Assembly (NCBI GenBank): GCA_038093515.1
Contig: JBBPSI010000165.1
Span: 1-55,578 of the forward strand
DNA from: Butyriboletus loyo
Taxonomy: Eukaryota; Basidiomycota; Agaricomycetes; Boletales; Boletaceae
Length of the DNA stretch: 55,578 nucleotides
Reading direction: 5' to 3'
In this document: piece after piece, positions 1 through 10,474 of the stretch
How positions within the stretch are numbered: position 1 is the stretch's first letter
How the letters are laid out: every line of letters starts with the position of its first letter
The notes under the pieces: model-generated
What the model was told of the DNA's origin: nothing
What the model saw: the letters and a program-made list of their open reading frames with translations, nothing else
Databases searched by the model: none
Program-made: the position numbers and the translations under genes

Positions 1-3000
1 ACTCAGATATGCTCTGTTTTCATAGTCAAGTATAGCTGAGATTTCCAAGCAAAGCATAGTCAAAGAGTTGGTTATGTAGAAGTAGTCTCATTGGATTCTA
101 ACTGATGGGGGAGACCCCCAAACCCCCCTTCCGAGAATATATAATCTAGAACACTAACCTCTAACTAGCGAAACCACGAAACCAAGCTAACATATGCGTT
201 CCATTGACTTCAAATCTTCACCCTTTGCCTATACCTCTTTGCCATGCTTACATAATCAAATATGCGCCATGTCTAGTGGGGGTGCGGGGGTGTACATCCA
301 AAGCGTACTTACTTATCCTTATCAAAAAGTCTACACAAAGTGTACAGAAAGCGTACAAAAATGTCATTGCATTGTTTGATTTTTGTTTACAGAAACGCAG
401 CGTAGAACCCTTGACCAGAAGCACTGAGATATGCTGTATTTTATGCTATTTTTGTTTGATTGTTATCTACAGAAACGCACCGTAGAACCCTCGACCAGAA
501 GTGCTCAGATATGGTCTTTTTGTTTGATTTTTATATAGAGAATCGCACCGTAGAATCCTTGATCAGAAGCTTGAAAAGATCACTCAGATATGCTCTTGTT
601 GATGGTATTTTTATCTATAGAATCGCACCATAGATTGCACCGTAGAATCCTTGATCAGAAGTACCCAGAAATGGTCTGTTTTCACTTGAGTATAGCTGAG
701 ATTGGTTGGATATTTGGGGTAAGGATAGTCAGGAACTGGTAATGGTAGGTAGTCTGATTGGAAGACAACACTAAGATCTAACTAATGGGGGAGACCCCCA
801 AACCCCCCTTCCGAGAATATATAATCTAGAACACTAACTTCTAACCGAGAACGAGAGCGAGAGCGAAACCAAGCTAACATATGTGTTTGATTTGTCACAG
901 TTTATTATTGTTTATAGTTGGAGATGGTTGGTTGGGGTGGGGTGGGTGGGAAAGAAGCCTGAGGTGTATATTGTGTCTAGTAATTATCAAACATATTTTG
1001 GGCAAAGCTAGGATAATCATGTAGAGAATCTGATACTAGAATGGACTGTACAGATGGCAATAGAAGGGTGTGTTGAATAAGGATAAGGCTTACCCTATAC
1101 CCTGCAAAGTGAGATTGAATTGGTTGATTTTTGTCTAGAGAATTGCACCGTAGAATCCTCAAGCAAAGTCACTTGGATATGCTCTTTTTTCATGATATTT
1201 TTGTATATTTTGGCAATAGGTCATTGTTTGGTTTGTATCTACAGAATTGTGCCATAGATTGTACCGTAGAATTCTTGATCTGTGATGCTCTTTTTGTTTT
1301 GGCAATAGGACATTGTTTTGATTTGTTCTACAGAATCGCAGCGTAGAATCCTTGATCAGAAGTCATCCAGATACACTCTTTTTGTACAGAATTGCACTAT
1401 AGATTGCACCGTAGAATCCTTGGCCAGTGGTACTGAGATATTGTCTTTTTGTTTGATTTTTATCTAGGGAGTTGCATTGTAGAATCCTTGAGCAGAAGCT
1501 TGAAAAGATCAGTCAGATATGCTCTTGTTCATGGTATTTTTATGTGTAGGATTGCACCGTAGATTGCACCGTAGAATCCTTGATCAGAAGCACTCAGATA
1601 TGCTCTGTTTTCATAGTCAAGTATAGCTGAGATTTCCAAGCAAAGCATAGTCAAAGAGTTGGTTATGTAGAAGTAGTCTCATTGGATTCTAACTGATGGG
1701 GGAGACCCCCAAACCCCCCTTCCGAGAATATATAATCTAGAACACTAACCTCTAACTAGCGAAACCACGAAACCAAGCTAACATATGCGTTCCATTGACT
1801 TCAAATCTTCACCCTTTGCCTATACCTCTTTGCCATGCTTACATAATCAAATATGCGCCATGTCTAGTGGGGGTGCGGGGGTGTACATCCAAAGCGTACT
1901 TACTTATCCTTATCAAAAAGTCTACACAAAGTGTACAGAAAGCGTACAAAAATGTCATTGCATTGTTTGATTTTTGTTTACAGAAACGCAGCGTAGAACC
2001 CTTGACCAGAAGCACTGAGATATGCTATTTTTGATTGATTGTTATCTACAGAAACGCACCGTAGAACCCTGGATCAGAAGTGCTCAGATATGGTCTTTTT
2101 GTTTGATTTTTATCTAGAGAATTGCACCGTAGAATCCTTGATCAGAAGCTTGAAAAGATCAGTCAGATATGCTCTTGTTCATGGTATTTTTATGTATAGA
2201 ATTGCACTGTAGATTGCACCGTAGAATCCTTGATCAGAAGTACGCAGATATGGTCTGTTTTCACTTGAGTATAGCTGAGATTGGTTGGATATTTGGGGTA
2301 AGGATAGTCAGGAACTGGTAATGGTAGGTAGTCTGATTGGAAGACAACACTAAGATCTAACTAATGGGGGAGACCCCCAAACCCCCCTTCCGAGAATATA
2401 TAATCTAGAACCCTAACTTCTAACCGAGAACGAGAGCGAGAGCGAAACCAAGCTAACATATGTGTTTTATTTGTCACAGTTTATTATTGTTTATGGTTGG
2501 TTGGGGTGGGGTGGGTGGGGAAAAAGCCTGAGGTGTATATTGTGTCTAGTAATCATCAAATGTATTCTGGGCAAAGCTAGGACAATCGTACAGAGAATTG
2601 GACTGCACAGATGGCAATAGAAGGGTATGTTGGATAAGGATAAGGCTTACCCTATACCATGCAAAGTGAGATTGATTTGGTTGATTTTTGTCTAGAGAAT
2701 TGCACCGTAGAATTCTTGATCTGTGATGCTCTTTTTGTTTTGATTTGTTCAACAGAATCGCAGCGTAGAATCCTTGATCAGAAGTCATCCAGATTACACT
2801 CTTTTTGTACAGAATTGCACTATAGATTGCACCGTAGAATCCTTGATCAGAAGTACTCAGATATGCTCTGTTTTCATAGTCAAGTATAGCTGAGATTTCC
2901 AAGCAAAGCATAGTCAAAGAGTTGGTTATGTAGAAGTAGTCTCATTGGATTCTAACTGATGGGGGAGACCCCCAAACCCCCCTTCCGAGAATATATAATC

Positions 3001-3340
3001 TAGAACACTAACCTCTAACTAGCGAAACCACGAAACCAAGCTAACATATGCGTTCCATTGACTTCAAATCTTCACCCTTTGCCTATACCTCTTTGCCATG
3101 CTTACATAATCAAATATGCGCCATGTCTAGTGGGGGTGCGGGGGTGTACATCCAAAGCGTACTTACTTATCCTTATCAAAAAGTCTACACAAAGTGTACA
3201 GAAAGCGTACAAAAATGTCATTGCATTGTTTGATTTTTGTTTACAGAAACGCAGCGTAGAACCCTTGACCAGAAGCACTGAGATATGCTGTATTTTATGC
3301 TATTTTTGTTTGATTGTTATCTACAGAAACGCACTCAAAG
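1..3340. repeat. Nested tandem macrorepeat (3 copies)
   Basis: A long unit beginning at the motif ACTCAGATATGCTCTG recurs at 1, 1592 and 2855, so the spacings are 1591 and 1263 bp; the second copy is shorter because of an internal deletion and the third breaks off near 3330. A G/C block (GGGGGAGACCCCCAAACCCC, followed by a CCGAGAATATATAATC stretch) recurs near 107, 787, 1697, 2365 and 2960, showing two alternating subunit types. Inside lies a shorter, roughly 70-80 bp element with the core GCACCGTAGAATCCTTGATC. The same 61-codon open frame at 194, 1785 and 3048 is simply part of the repeat. No protein family was recognised. The arrangement resembles subtelomeric or pericentromeric satellite DNA, but no telomere repeat is visible. 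Confidence 0.9.
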
Positions 3341-3940
3341 CCTACACAAAGTGTAGGAAATGTAAACAAACATGTGTAATGAATGCAGAGCAAAAGTGCA
3401 CATGAAAGTGTAGAAAATGTGTTGGGAAATGTCTAGCAAAGTGAACACAAAGATTACAAAATGTGTACAAAATGTGTAACAACTTGTCAAGGAATGTGCG
3501 AAACAAAGTGTAGTCTAAGTGTAGTAAAAAAGTATACAGAAAGTGTAGTCAGAGTGTAGCAAAAAAGCGTACAAAAAGTGTAGTAAATAAAGTGTAGTGA
3601 TATGTGTGGTAAAGTGTAGCAAACAGAATGTAGACTTTTATTATGCTCTTTTGTACACTTTGCTAAATATGTTCCTACACTTTTACTACACTGTTGCTGC
3701 ACTTTGCCTACACTGTTTGTACACTTTTATTCCGCATTTTTGTAAACTTTAGTAGACATGTTTGTAGACTTTTTGTACACTTGTGGTACACTCTACTAGA
3801 CACTTTTGTACAGTTTGGTAGACTTTTTTGGTAGACTCTTTGTACACTCTGAGTAGACTTGTGGTGGATGACTGTTTGCTACACATCATTCTGTACACAT
3901 CTATTTCGCATTTTTGCACACTTTTTGAGGACATTTATTA
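3340..3940. repeat. Short-motif repeat with a central strand switch
   Basis: Up to about 3630 the + strand is full of AAAGTGTAG/AAAATGTGTA-like words. From about 3635 to 3935 the same words appear as reverse complements (CTACACTTT, TGTACACTTTTT). The tract is therefore a large, imperfect inverted array with its axis near 3632. It adjoins the broken third macrorepeat copy. No gene is present. Confidence 0.85.
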
Positions 3941-3969
3941 CACTCTATATGGATAGCACTGCTCCTACC

Positions 3970-5160
3970 ACTTGATATGAACACATCATGGCATTCTTGT
4001 AGGGCTGTCCCATTGCTTTCCCTGATAGTTATAGAGGTCCCAAACATCACAGGAACAACCAATAAGATGTCTGATATTTTATTTCACATGACTCTCCTAC
4101 CTTGCCTCCTGCCTGTTACAATTTCCTACATCTTTTCCTTTCATCCCTATGGACTACCATTTGCACCTAGGTCTATTCTTTGAAAGGCTTAACTGTTTTG
4201 CTTAGTCATCATTTTCTCTTTTGGACACTATTTCTTTCATACTCCAGAGTCTTCTAGAGTCTTCTTTCTGCTTTCATCTTCTTGACTCATCTCAACTCAT
4301 GCGACCCAATCTGGCCCTGGTCAGTGCCCAGATCCCTCTAGTATAAATACCAGTGCCTTGCACAGTAGTACCCTATCTAGTTCTATGCAATATACTTGCT
4401 AGCAACTCCATGACTCCAGACTCTAAGTGTGCACACTTGGACATAGTCTGAGATTCCTTTCAAGAGTGTGGTAGCTACTCCAGAGTGCTACCTAAAGTCT
4501 AGTTGTTAGCACCACCAGCATAACATTGCCATCCAGACAAAGATTGATTTTTGTAGCCTCCAATATGCTAGCTATAAAGAAGAATGAGGGTGCTCCTACA
4601 ATTGCAATTGTGAGGCCCTCTGGACATGATGGTAACACTGGCTAAGCCTCATAAAATCAGCTAAGCAAACATCTTGCTACCCCATATGAACCCATCATGA
4701 CATGATTTTAAGGATGTTCCAGCACTTTCCCTGATGGTATTAGAGGTCCCAAACAACACTGGGACTTTATTTCGCACGGCCTTCCTACCCTGCCTCCTGC
4801 CCCCAAACAAAGATCGATTTTCGTAGCCTCAAATATGCTAGCCATAAATAAGCGGGGTGGTGCTCCTACCCATTTAAGACCCTCCGGACACGATGGTAAC
4901 ATTTGCGAAGCCAAATAAAATCAGTTGAGCCCACAGTGCAATATTCTTCTCCTCCTCCAATATTCAAAACAGGCATACCGTGCCAGGGGACCTCTCCAGA
5001 ACCATTCCAGCACTTATCCTTGGGGTTATTGAGCCCTCTGAATCCATTGGTGACACTTAGAAGTTCCTACAAACTCGCCTTCATAGTGGTTCTTGACGTG
5101 TATACAATATGGCCTTGTTTCATTTCTATCTCCGAGTCCTGACTGCCAATCTTGATGTGT
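3970..5160. repeat. Diverged direct repeats, non-genic
   Basis: Two kinds of duplicated blocks lie here. The block around CTTTCCCTGATAG-TATAGAGGTCCCAAAC occurs at about 3975-4055 and 4685-4765. The block running from CAAAGATTGATTTT to GGACATGATGGTAAC occurs at about 4535-4640 and again, diverged, at 4802-4900. A third weak match follows near 4990-5050. I see no credible coding region. Confidence 0.7.
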
Positions 5161-5225
5161 AGGGGCTCAAAATGTTCCTAGAGATGTGCTCTATCACACA
5201 GGGCTTTTATGTGGCGCGTCTAACC

Positions 5226-5256
5226 GCCGCATTTCGACAACATGTTGAAATGCGGC
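5226..5256. repeat. 31-bp palindrome 1 of 8
   Basis: Near-perfect palindrome with arms GCCGCATTTCGACA and TGTTGAAATGCGGC. It belongs to a set of eight, each exactly 31 bp, around the gene at 5876-6899. Confidence 0.9.
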
Positions 5257-5604
5257 ATGATCAATCATTTCTTGGCATCATTCACTCATTGTATCTCTGC
5301 TCCTCCACCATACTGTCCATGTTCATGAGCAATCTGAGATTCTTGTATTTGTTGACTGTTGTCACATCCACCTCTCCCTTTGCCTTCTTCAACTCCTTCT
5401 CCTCAACATCTTCTCCTGTATCAGGCTTAGCTCCAACTCATCAATCATGATCCTCATTCCAATCATGCCCCCAACCAGGATGTGGAGATGTGAAGATATA
5501 TGGGCAGACCAGATGGTATAGTAAATGAACTCCAATAAAACAACGACACCGCCTCATTTTGACAGTGTGGTATTGTATGTTAACTTGGGTTAGACCACAA
5601 CATC

Positions 5605-5635
5605 GCCGCATTTCGACATGCTGTTTAAATGCGGC
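5605..5635. repeat. 31-bp palindrome 2 of 8
   Basis: Same consensus (GCCGCATTTCGACA arm). Here the pairing extends outwards by five more bases on each side (ACATC/GATGT), giving 5600-5640. A degenerate single arm lies upstream at about 5548-5572. Confidence 0.9.
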
Positions 5636-5684
5636 GATGTCATGTTTCACATTAGACCATGTGGTATCATCAGATCATGACACC

Positions 5685-5715
5685 ACCGCATTTAGACACA
5701 CTGTTGAAATGCGGC
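5685..5715. repeat. 31-bp palindrome 3 of 8
   Basis: Copy with arms ACCGCATTTAGACA and TGTTGAAATGCGGC, 80 bp after the previous copy. Confidence 0.88.
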
Positions 5716-5804
5716 AATGTTAGCTTACACACTTGATAGAGAGATGTCGGGTCCAATCAAAGTTCATGTACAATGTCACCCGATCGGATTTGTAACATGA
5801 CATC

Positions 5805-5835
5805 GCCGCATTTCAACACACTGTCGAAATGCGGC
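5805..5835. repeat. 31-bp palindrome 4 of 8
   Basis: Arms GCCGCATTTCAACA and TGTCGAAATGCGGC, 120 bp after the previous copy and only 40 bp beyond the stop codon of the gene that ends at 5876. Confidence 0.9.
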
Positions 5836-5875
5836 GGTGTACATCTATTGTGTGTGCACATGGTCTGTACATTGA

Positions 5876-6899
5876 CTACTCGATTCTATGGCGCGTTCTA
5901 GACGATGGCCCAGGTTCTCCGTCATATGGAATGATGATGAGGTCGTCGCTCGAGGCGGGTTCGACGTCGATGTCTTCATGGCGACGCTTCCCTAGTGCCG
6001 ATACAGATGTGATGGAGAATGGGTTGCTGTCAATGAACCCGCGTGTCTGGACCCAACCTTTCTGCAGGAGTCCCTTGGCCGTGTGTTCTCCGGCCAGCGT
6101 CACAACCGCGTCATAGGACCCATAGCTGTCGTGGTCAAGCAAACATCTCTTCACGCTGTTCCACTTGATCAATAGCTCCGTTGACGAGACAGGGTTCATG
6201 TCCAGCTTCCATCTGGCCCCTTTGTAAACCTTCTGTGTGGCAGGGGTGGCAAGCCTGAAGCGCATGAGCACGTTCATCAGAGAGATCCCCTTGGAGGCTG
6301 TGGAACAGGGTGAGGTCAGAGGGCGCGTCGGTCCACATGCAGCGTGTGACTCACTGTGCTTGTCAAAGAACATCTTGACGTCATTTTTCTGTTGTGTCGT
6401 TGCCTTTCCGAAGTTCACATCAGTGAGGGCGTGCGACATAGGTGACCTCTCATCCATAACAGATATAATAAAGGTGGAGACCATCGTCACAAAGGGCGTT
6501 CCAGTTCATCCATCTTTATCCTCATCCCAATCATGTCCCCCAACATCTCCTTTTTATCCTTCTCCAATTCCTCAATCCTTCCCATACTCACAATATTCCC
6601 CTTCCCCTTCGATTTCTCCATCCCCTCACTCAACCATTCAACTATCTCCACCTCCCCATTACCCATTGATCCTTCCCCCTGATCTTCCTCCATCTCCACC
6701 TCTGCAACCTCATCAACTTCCATCACATCACAACTTCTTTCTCCACCCCCCACTTCCTTCGCATCCTCTTTCTTCTTCTCTGATCCTTCATTAGTATCAC
6801 GAATGTAATAGCACAATATCACTTACTTATCATATCCAGCATTCTGCGAGTTCTTGCTTGTCTCTCAAGCATATCGTTCGAGTAGAATTCGTCAGACAT
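5876..6899 (-). CDS. Unrecognised 310-aa coiled-coil protein bracketed by palindromes
   Basis: Three exons fit in phase: 6899-6827, 6779-6491 and 6446-5876, with introns GTAAGT...CAG and GTGACG...GAG/AG, giving 310 residues. The N-terminus (MSDEFYSNDMLERQART) is helical. Next comes a Lys/Glu-rich, strongly acidic stretch and a heptad-like segment (MGRIEELEKDKKEMLGDMIG) around residues 100-120. The C-terminal half looks globular, with a conserved-looking block around RWKLDMNPVSSTELLIKW and AGEHTAKGLLQKGWVQTRG, and ends in a basic/acidic tail. I do not recognise a family. Four 31-bp palindromes lie downstream (5226-5835) and four upstream (7043-7460), so gene and palindromes may form one unit. 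It could be a mobile-element accessory or DNA-binding protein, but that is inference only. Confidence 0.65.
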
Positions 6900-7042
6900 G
6901 GTGTCTCGGATTGATTCAGGATCTGTCACTTAATTCCTTTTCTGACATCAATCAATTGTGACATTCATCCCAGATCCATCTCCGCGGCTCACTAATTCCT
7001 AATTTGGTATGTCACGGGATTCATTTTATATACTGACACTGT

Positions 7043-7073
7043 GCCACATCTCGACATTGTGTCGAATTGCGGC
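7043..7073. repeat. 31-bp palindrome 5 of 8
   Basis: Arms GCCACATCTCGACA and TGTCGAATTGCGGC, about 145 bp upstream of the start codon at 6899. Confidence 0.85.
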
Positions 7074-7300
7074 AGATATTAAATGGACCCGATGAAGCAT
7101 AGGGTTGTGCTTTGATACTGCGTTGGTAGATACATGGTCCACACATGGCCATCCTAAACACACGAAACACACTGATACATTGGTATAATAGCTGTATTTT
7201 GCATTTTGACCATAACTTGCTCAAATGTTGACGGATTTTCATGAATGTGGTCTTGTTTTGAAGCTGACACAAGTACCAATACATATGTGGCTGTGGAGTG

Positions 7301-7331
7301 GCCGCATTTCGACACAGTGTCGAATTGCGGT
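7301..7331. repeat. 31-bp palindrome 6 of 8
   Basis: Arms GCCGCATTTCGACA and TGTCGAATTGCGGT, among the closest to a perfect palindrome. Confidence 0.9.
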
Positions 7332-7379
7332 GTTTTTGCTCCTTTTTCTCACACTCTGTAATGTACACATTTAATATGT

Positions 7380-7410
7380 GCCGCATCTCGACATCATGTC
7401 AAAATGCGGC
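7380..7410. repeat. 31-bp palindrome 7 of 8
   Basis: Arms GCCGCATCTCGACA and TGTCAAAATGCGGC, 79 bp from copy 6. Confidence 0.88.
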
Positions 7411-7429
7411 ACATATTATGTGTTGAAGC

Positions 7430-7460
7430 GCCGCAATGCAACATCATGTCAAGATGCGGC
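7430..7460. repeat. 31-bp palindrome 8 of 8
   Basis: Arms GCCGCAATGCAACA and TGTCAAGATGCGGC, 50 bp from copy 7. A possible single arm (TTGCCGCATC) follows near 7511. Confidence 0.85.
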
Positions 7461-7689
7461 ACATTTCCTCTTGTTAATCATTGTATATGTGCCAATACTC
7501 TTGTCATAAGTTGCCGCATCAATGTAAATGTATAATTGCAGCAGTGTTGTGCTATTATAGATCAGACTGACCCGGGCTAACCCTAAGGTATTTAAGAAAA
7601 CAGTGTAATATGGCACCAGGAACAGAAAGACAAGATTCGGGAGAAGATGGTATAGAAGACAACAAAGTGGAGCTTTTGTAGTTTGCATC

Positions 7690-7836
7690 TGATGGATCTG
7701 TACGGTGTACAGTAAGTACACCGCGCATACGGGTACGGTGTTGCCGCGGGTCTGCATTTCCTCGGACCGTACCGTACCCGTACACGTAGACCCTTACCCG
7801 CGGTGTGTAGCGTACCCATGCTATGCCCTAGTCAAG
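7690..7836 (-). mobile_element. Solo hAT-like terminus (TACCCGTA-rich)
   Basis: Read on the minus strand from 7835, the sequence begins TAGGGCATAGCATGGGTA and continues into CGGGTA/CCGCGGGTAAGGG repeats. This matches the ends of the complete hAT element at 12328-13279. No matching second terminus with the flanking octamer was found, so this is a solo end or a decayed non-autonomous copy. Confidence 0.6.
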
Positions 7837-8069
7837 GAGCACGTTATATTGATAGCTGGAAGCCTGGAACTCAGATTGGAGACGACACTCAAAGAATCTT
7901 CGATGTCTTTCTCTACCTGCCTGTCTAGTGGCAGAGTCGAAAGGATCTCGAGGAACATGCTATCAAGTTGTCGCACCAACTTGCTATTTGACGAGCCGTC
8001 TTGATATAGCCAACGGAGCGCCGCTGCAATGGTTGACGAGAATTGATCCGCAGCCCATCCGTTGTCCAT
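7821..8069 (-). CDS. Possible short ORF, unknown
   Basis: An 82-codon open frame starts MDNGWAADQF and is rich in amphipathic helix (LVRQLDSMFLEILSTLPLDR). Its last codons overlap the hAT-like terminus. The amino-acid composition looks coding, but no family is recognised and no further exons could be joined with certainty. It could be a fragment of a gene lying downstream of the ULD protein. The rest of 8070-8537 holds no supported gene. Confidence 0.3.
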   Translation of the reverse strand: MDNGWAADQFSSTIAAALRWLYQDGSSNSKLVRQLDSMFLEILSTLPLDRQVEKDIEDSLSVVSNLSSRLPAINITCSLTRA

Positions 8070-8537
8070 CGATCTGCTGCATTTCTATTGTTCTACCGAT
8101 ATACGAGCTATGTCTGTCCATGCCAAACACCACCATATTCACCTAACCAAACAGCAGCGAGCACACAAATGTGTCATGGATTGAGGCGCAGTAGGGGTAT
8201 AGGCACGCGCGGCAGAAGCACAGCAGAATGGTTAAGAGATTGCGGTGCAAGATATAGGTCGCGTCGGAGCGCCTTGAGCTCAAGCATATCCCTGATAGTC
8301 CCATTCAGATTATTGGAAACGACAGAAGACTGGGATCGAAGACTCACCCATAAGACAGTTGCTGTGCCACCGGTACCGGACTACGATCCCAATCGTCAGC
8401 TTCATGTACTTCCTCGGTACCGTCGGCACAAAATGCAACACGTTTCTTCGTGGGTAGAATATCTTTCTGTCAGTAGCGGATCGGGATGCGAACACGGAAC
8501 CACACACCGACTGTGAAGAGACGTAAAGATTGGAGTG

Positions 8538-9711
8538 TTAACAGAGCTCGATCAGAAAGCTACATACGCACTTTCTGTTAACGAAAATGTCAGTGCGTTT
8601 GACGTGATAACTCTCGAAAGAACGCACAATCACATCGACACGGAAATTGCGTATGCATGCGCGAGCGTCATCGTCTATTTCGGGTGTGTTGATCTTCGCC
8701 TTCTTCCCGGTCTTCTTTTCAAGCAAGATCTGAAACCGCCCACCACACTCCTGGCTGCCCCCGCTGAGGAATTAATCCTCGCCACCTGACGACAACTAAC
8801 GCACTTACCAATCGATGGAACTCTCAGTGAGCCAACCGGACCAATCGGCGGGATTTCGACAATCTACGTTGTTCAAATTGCCACACAAGTGACACTTGTA
8901 TAGTTTGCACGATCGTTGTTTCTGCTGAAGTATGACCCGCATGATCAACTTTGTTCCTGCATCGATACTAGGCCATCGGGAGGCCTCGTTAGTCACTTGA
9001 ACGACCTGTGCACCCTTGTCGATAGATAGATCATACAGCCCCGCATCGAAATAACGCTGCTGAACGAGGGCATCGCGGTATTTGTTCTTCAACACCACCT
9101 TCAGCATCGCTTGGAGTTGCTGCGTGAGCCAACATCGTCAGCAAACACCCTCGTGCACATGCGACAGACTCTGGCTGCATTCCTCACCTGGAACGAAGTA
9201 CAGCATTCCATAAATATTGGGTGCTCGCGACCTGTTGCGTCTATGAGCGTTACAAATTGAAGTACTTGCATAGCTGTCGGGCTCGTGACGAGCGTCCGCC
9301 CTCCTATCTTTGCAACGTGCAGTTGAACAAGCCTGTCAAGTTTGTTCATGATCTGCACCGCATTCTTGCTCGAAAACCGTCCACCACCAAGGGCCACCTG
9401 GCACTTTTCCCGCTTACGCTGCATGAAAGAGAAAAGGAAAAGGAAAACATCAGCGGGAATTTTGGCTTCGAATTCCGAGTAAAACGAACGGAGCGATTTC
9501 TAAAACATCGACGTAGGGTCGCCGCTTCATCATGTTCTTGGTCATTGATCGCAGAGATGGAAGTTCTGAATGCGAGCGCCTGACACGCCGAGTTTGTACT
9601 TGAGCTTAAACGTTGTCTCGAGTTTGATTCGCGGCTCTCAGCAAGCGGGCGCCTTTTGCGAACGGCGATGACCTTGGACAGGCAACTGGCGAGGGATTGG
9701 AGATATTCCAT
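8538..9711 (-). CDS. Ubiquitin-like (ULD-type) zinc-ribbon protein
   Basis: Five exons join in phase: 9711-9612, 9565-9486, 9418-9188, 9119-8809 and 8763-8538 (315 residues). The central 90 residues, from VTLIDATGREHPIFMECCTS to GTKLIMRVILQQ, have the pattern of the fungal ubiquitin-like ULD domain: an opening beta hairpin with 'DATGR', a Phe-rich helix and the closing strand 'GTKLIMRV'. A four-cysteine ribbon follows (CHLC ... CGGSQECGGRFQI), which appears only when the 45-nt intron before CGGSQECGG is removed; this supports the model. The N-terminal helix (MEYLQSLASCLSKVIAVRKR) is basic. Such proteins are numerous in mushroom-forming fungi and their function is unknown; a role as a protein-interaction or signalling adaptor is inference. 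Confidence 0.72.
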
Positions 9712-10474
9712 GAGTCGGGAAGACTTGAGGTGACTCGGGGGTGGGTGGAATTAGGAGAGTTATGTAGAGGTAGAAATGTAATCAGGCTCGGTTGGAAAGA
9801 AACGAAAGCGAGGATGGGACTCGTTGAGAATGTGAGGACCATGAGGTACACGACAGCCGCGTTAGTTTCGCCGTGGATGCATTGGTCGCTGCGCAAAATG
9901 GAGCGTTTCGAAGAAACCTGGATGCGTGCGAAGCGGCTACCAAAATCGGCCGATACAAAGTCCTCCGAATGAGCCGACAGGTAATGAAAGTACACATGTA
10001 CTATATAGACACAAATACCCTCCATGGCATACTACCCAGGTCCAAATAAAAACAGGAAGGGACATCCAAAGCACAAAGTAGACAACAACGAGACGAACAC
10101 TATAAATGGTATGGACTAGGTTAGCGAATGACCATGTTTAACCACACCCGTCCAGGCTCGGGACAAAATGTCCTTTTAGATTATTTGTCGTGACGCGTGA
10201 AGTAGTGGATAAGAGTTGGCATTGTCGCGTGCTACTGCGCGCATCGAGGTGACTGCAATAAAAAGAGTGTAGTTGGCAGTAGTGCGGCGAGCGAGGGCCT
10301 CTAATGATGTGGCTGATAGCTATGGTCATGCTGAAGTGGTTACAAGCTTGATCGGATATACAGATGAAATCATGCGAGATGGAGTGGGGGTGCTACCCAC
10401 TAATAGAGAAATCAGCCCTGCTTGAAACGGGAGAGGAAACAAGGCACTTACGCCGCGAAAGGAATAACCCAGCG
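9712..10474. other. Intergenic, no supported gene
   Basis: Presumed promoter and 5' leader of the ULD gene on the minus strand. Open frames across 9606-10025 have skewed composition and no recognised domain. Nothing here encodes a GH16 domain that could complete the neighbouring KRE6-like fragment. Confidence 0.5.

Noticed and set aside
194..3405. Identical 61-codon and overlapping frames at 194, 1785 and 3048
   Set aside because: They are phases of the macrorepeat, carry no protein-like features, and change length when the repeat is truncated.
6237..6794. Plus-strand 185-codon Pro/Ser-rich frame
   Set aside because: It is antisense to the acidic exon of the 310-aa gene, whose exons join in phase; the composition is a mirror image of Glu/Lys codons.
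5226..7460. CRISPR-like array
   Set aside because: The repeats are palindromes with irregular spacing (50 to over 1000 bp) around a spliced eukaryotic gene; no cas-like genes and a eukaryotic genome.
7690..7843. Complete hAT element ending at 7835
   Set aside because: The flanking octamer GTCAAGGA is not found next to an opposite terminus nearby (one chance match near 3488 lacks a terminus).
9606..10025. Minus-strand 139-codon frame upstream of the ULD gene
   Set aside because: It overlaps the start of the ULD protein in another frame and lies mostly in the presumed promoter and leader; no domain.
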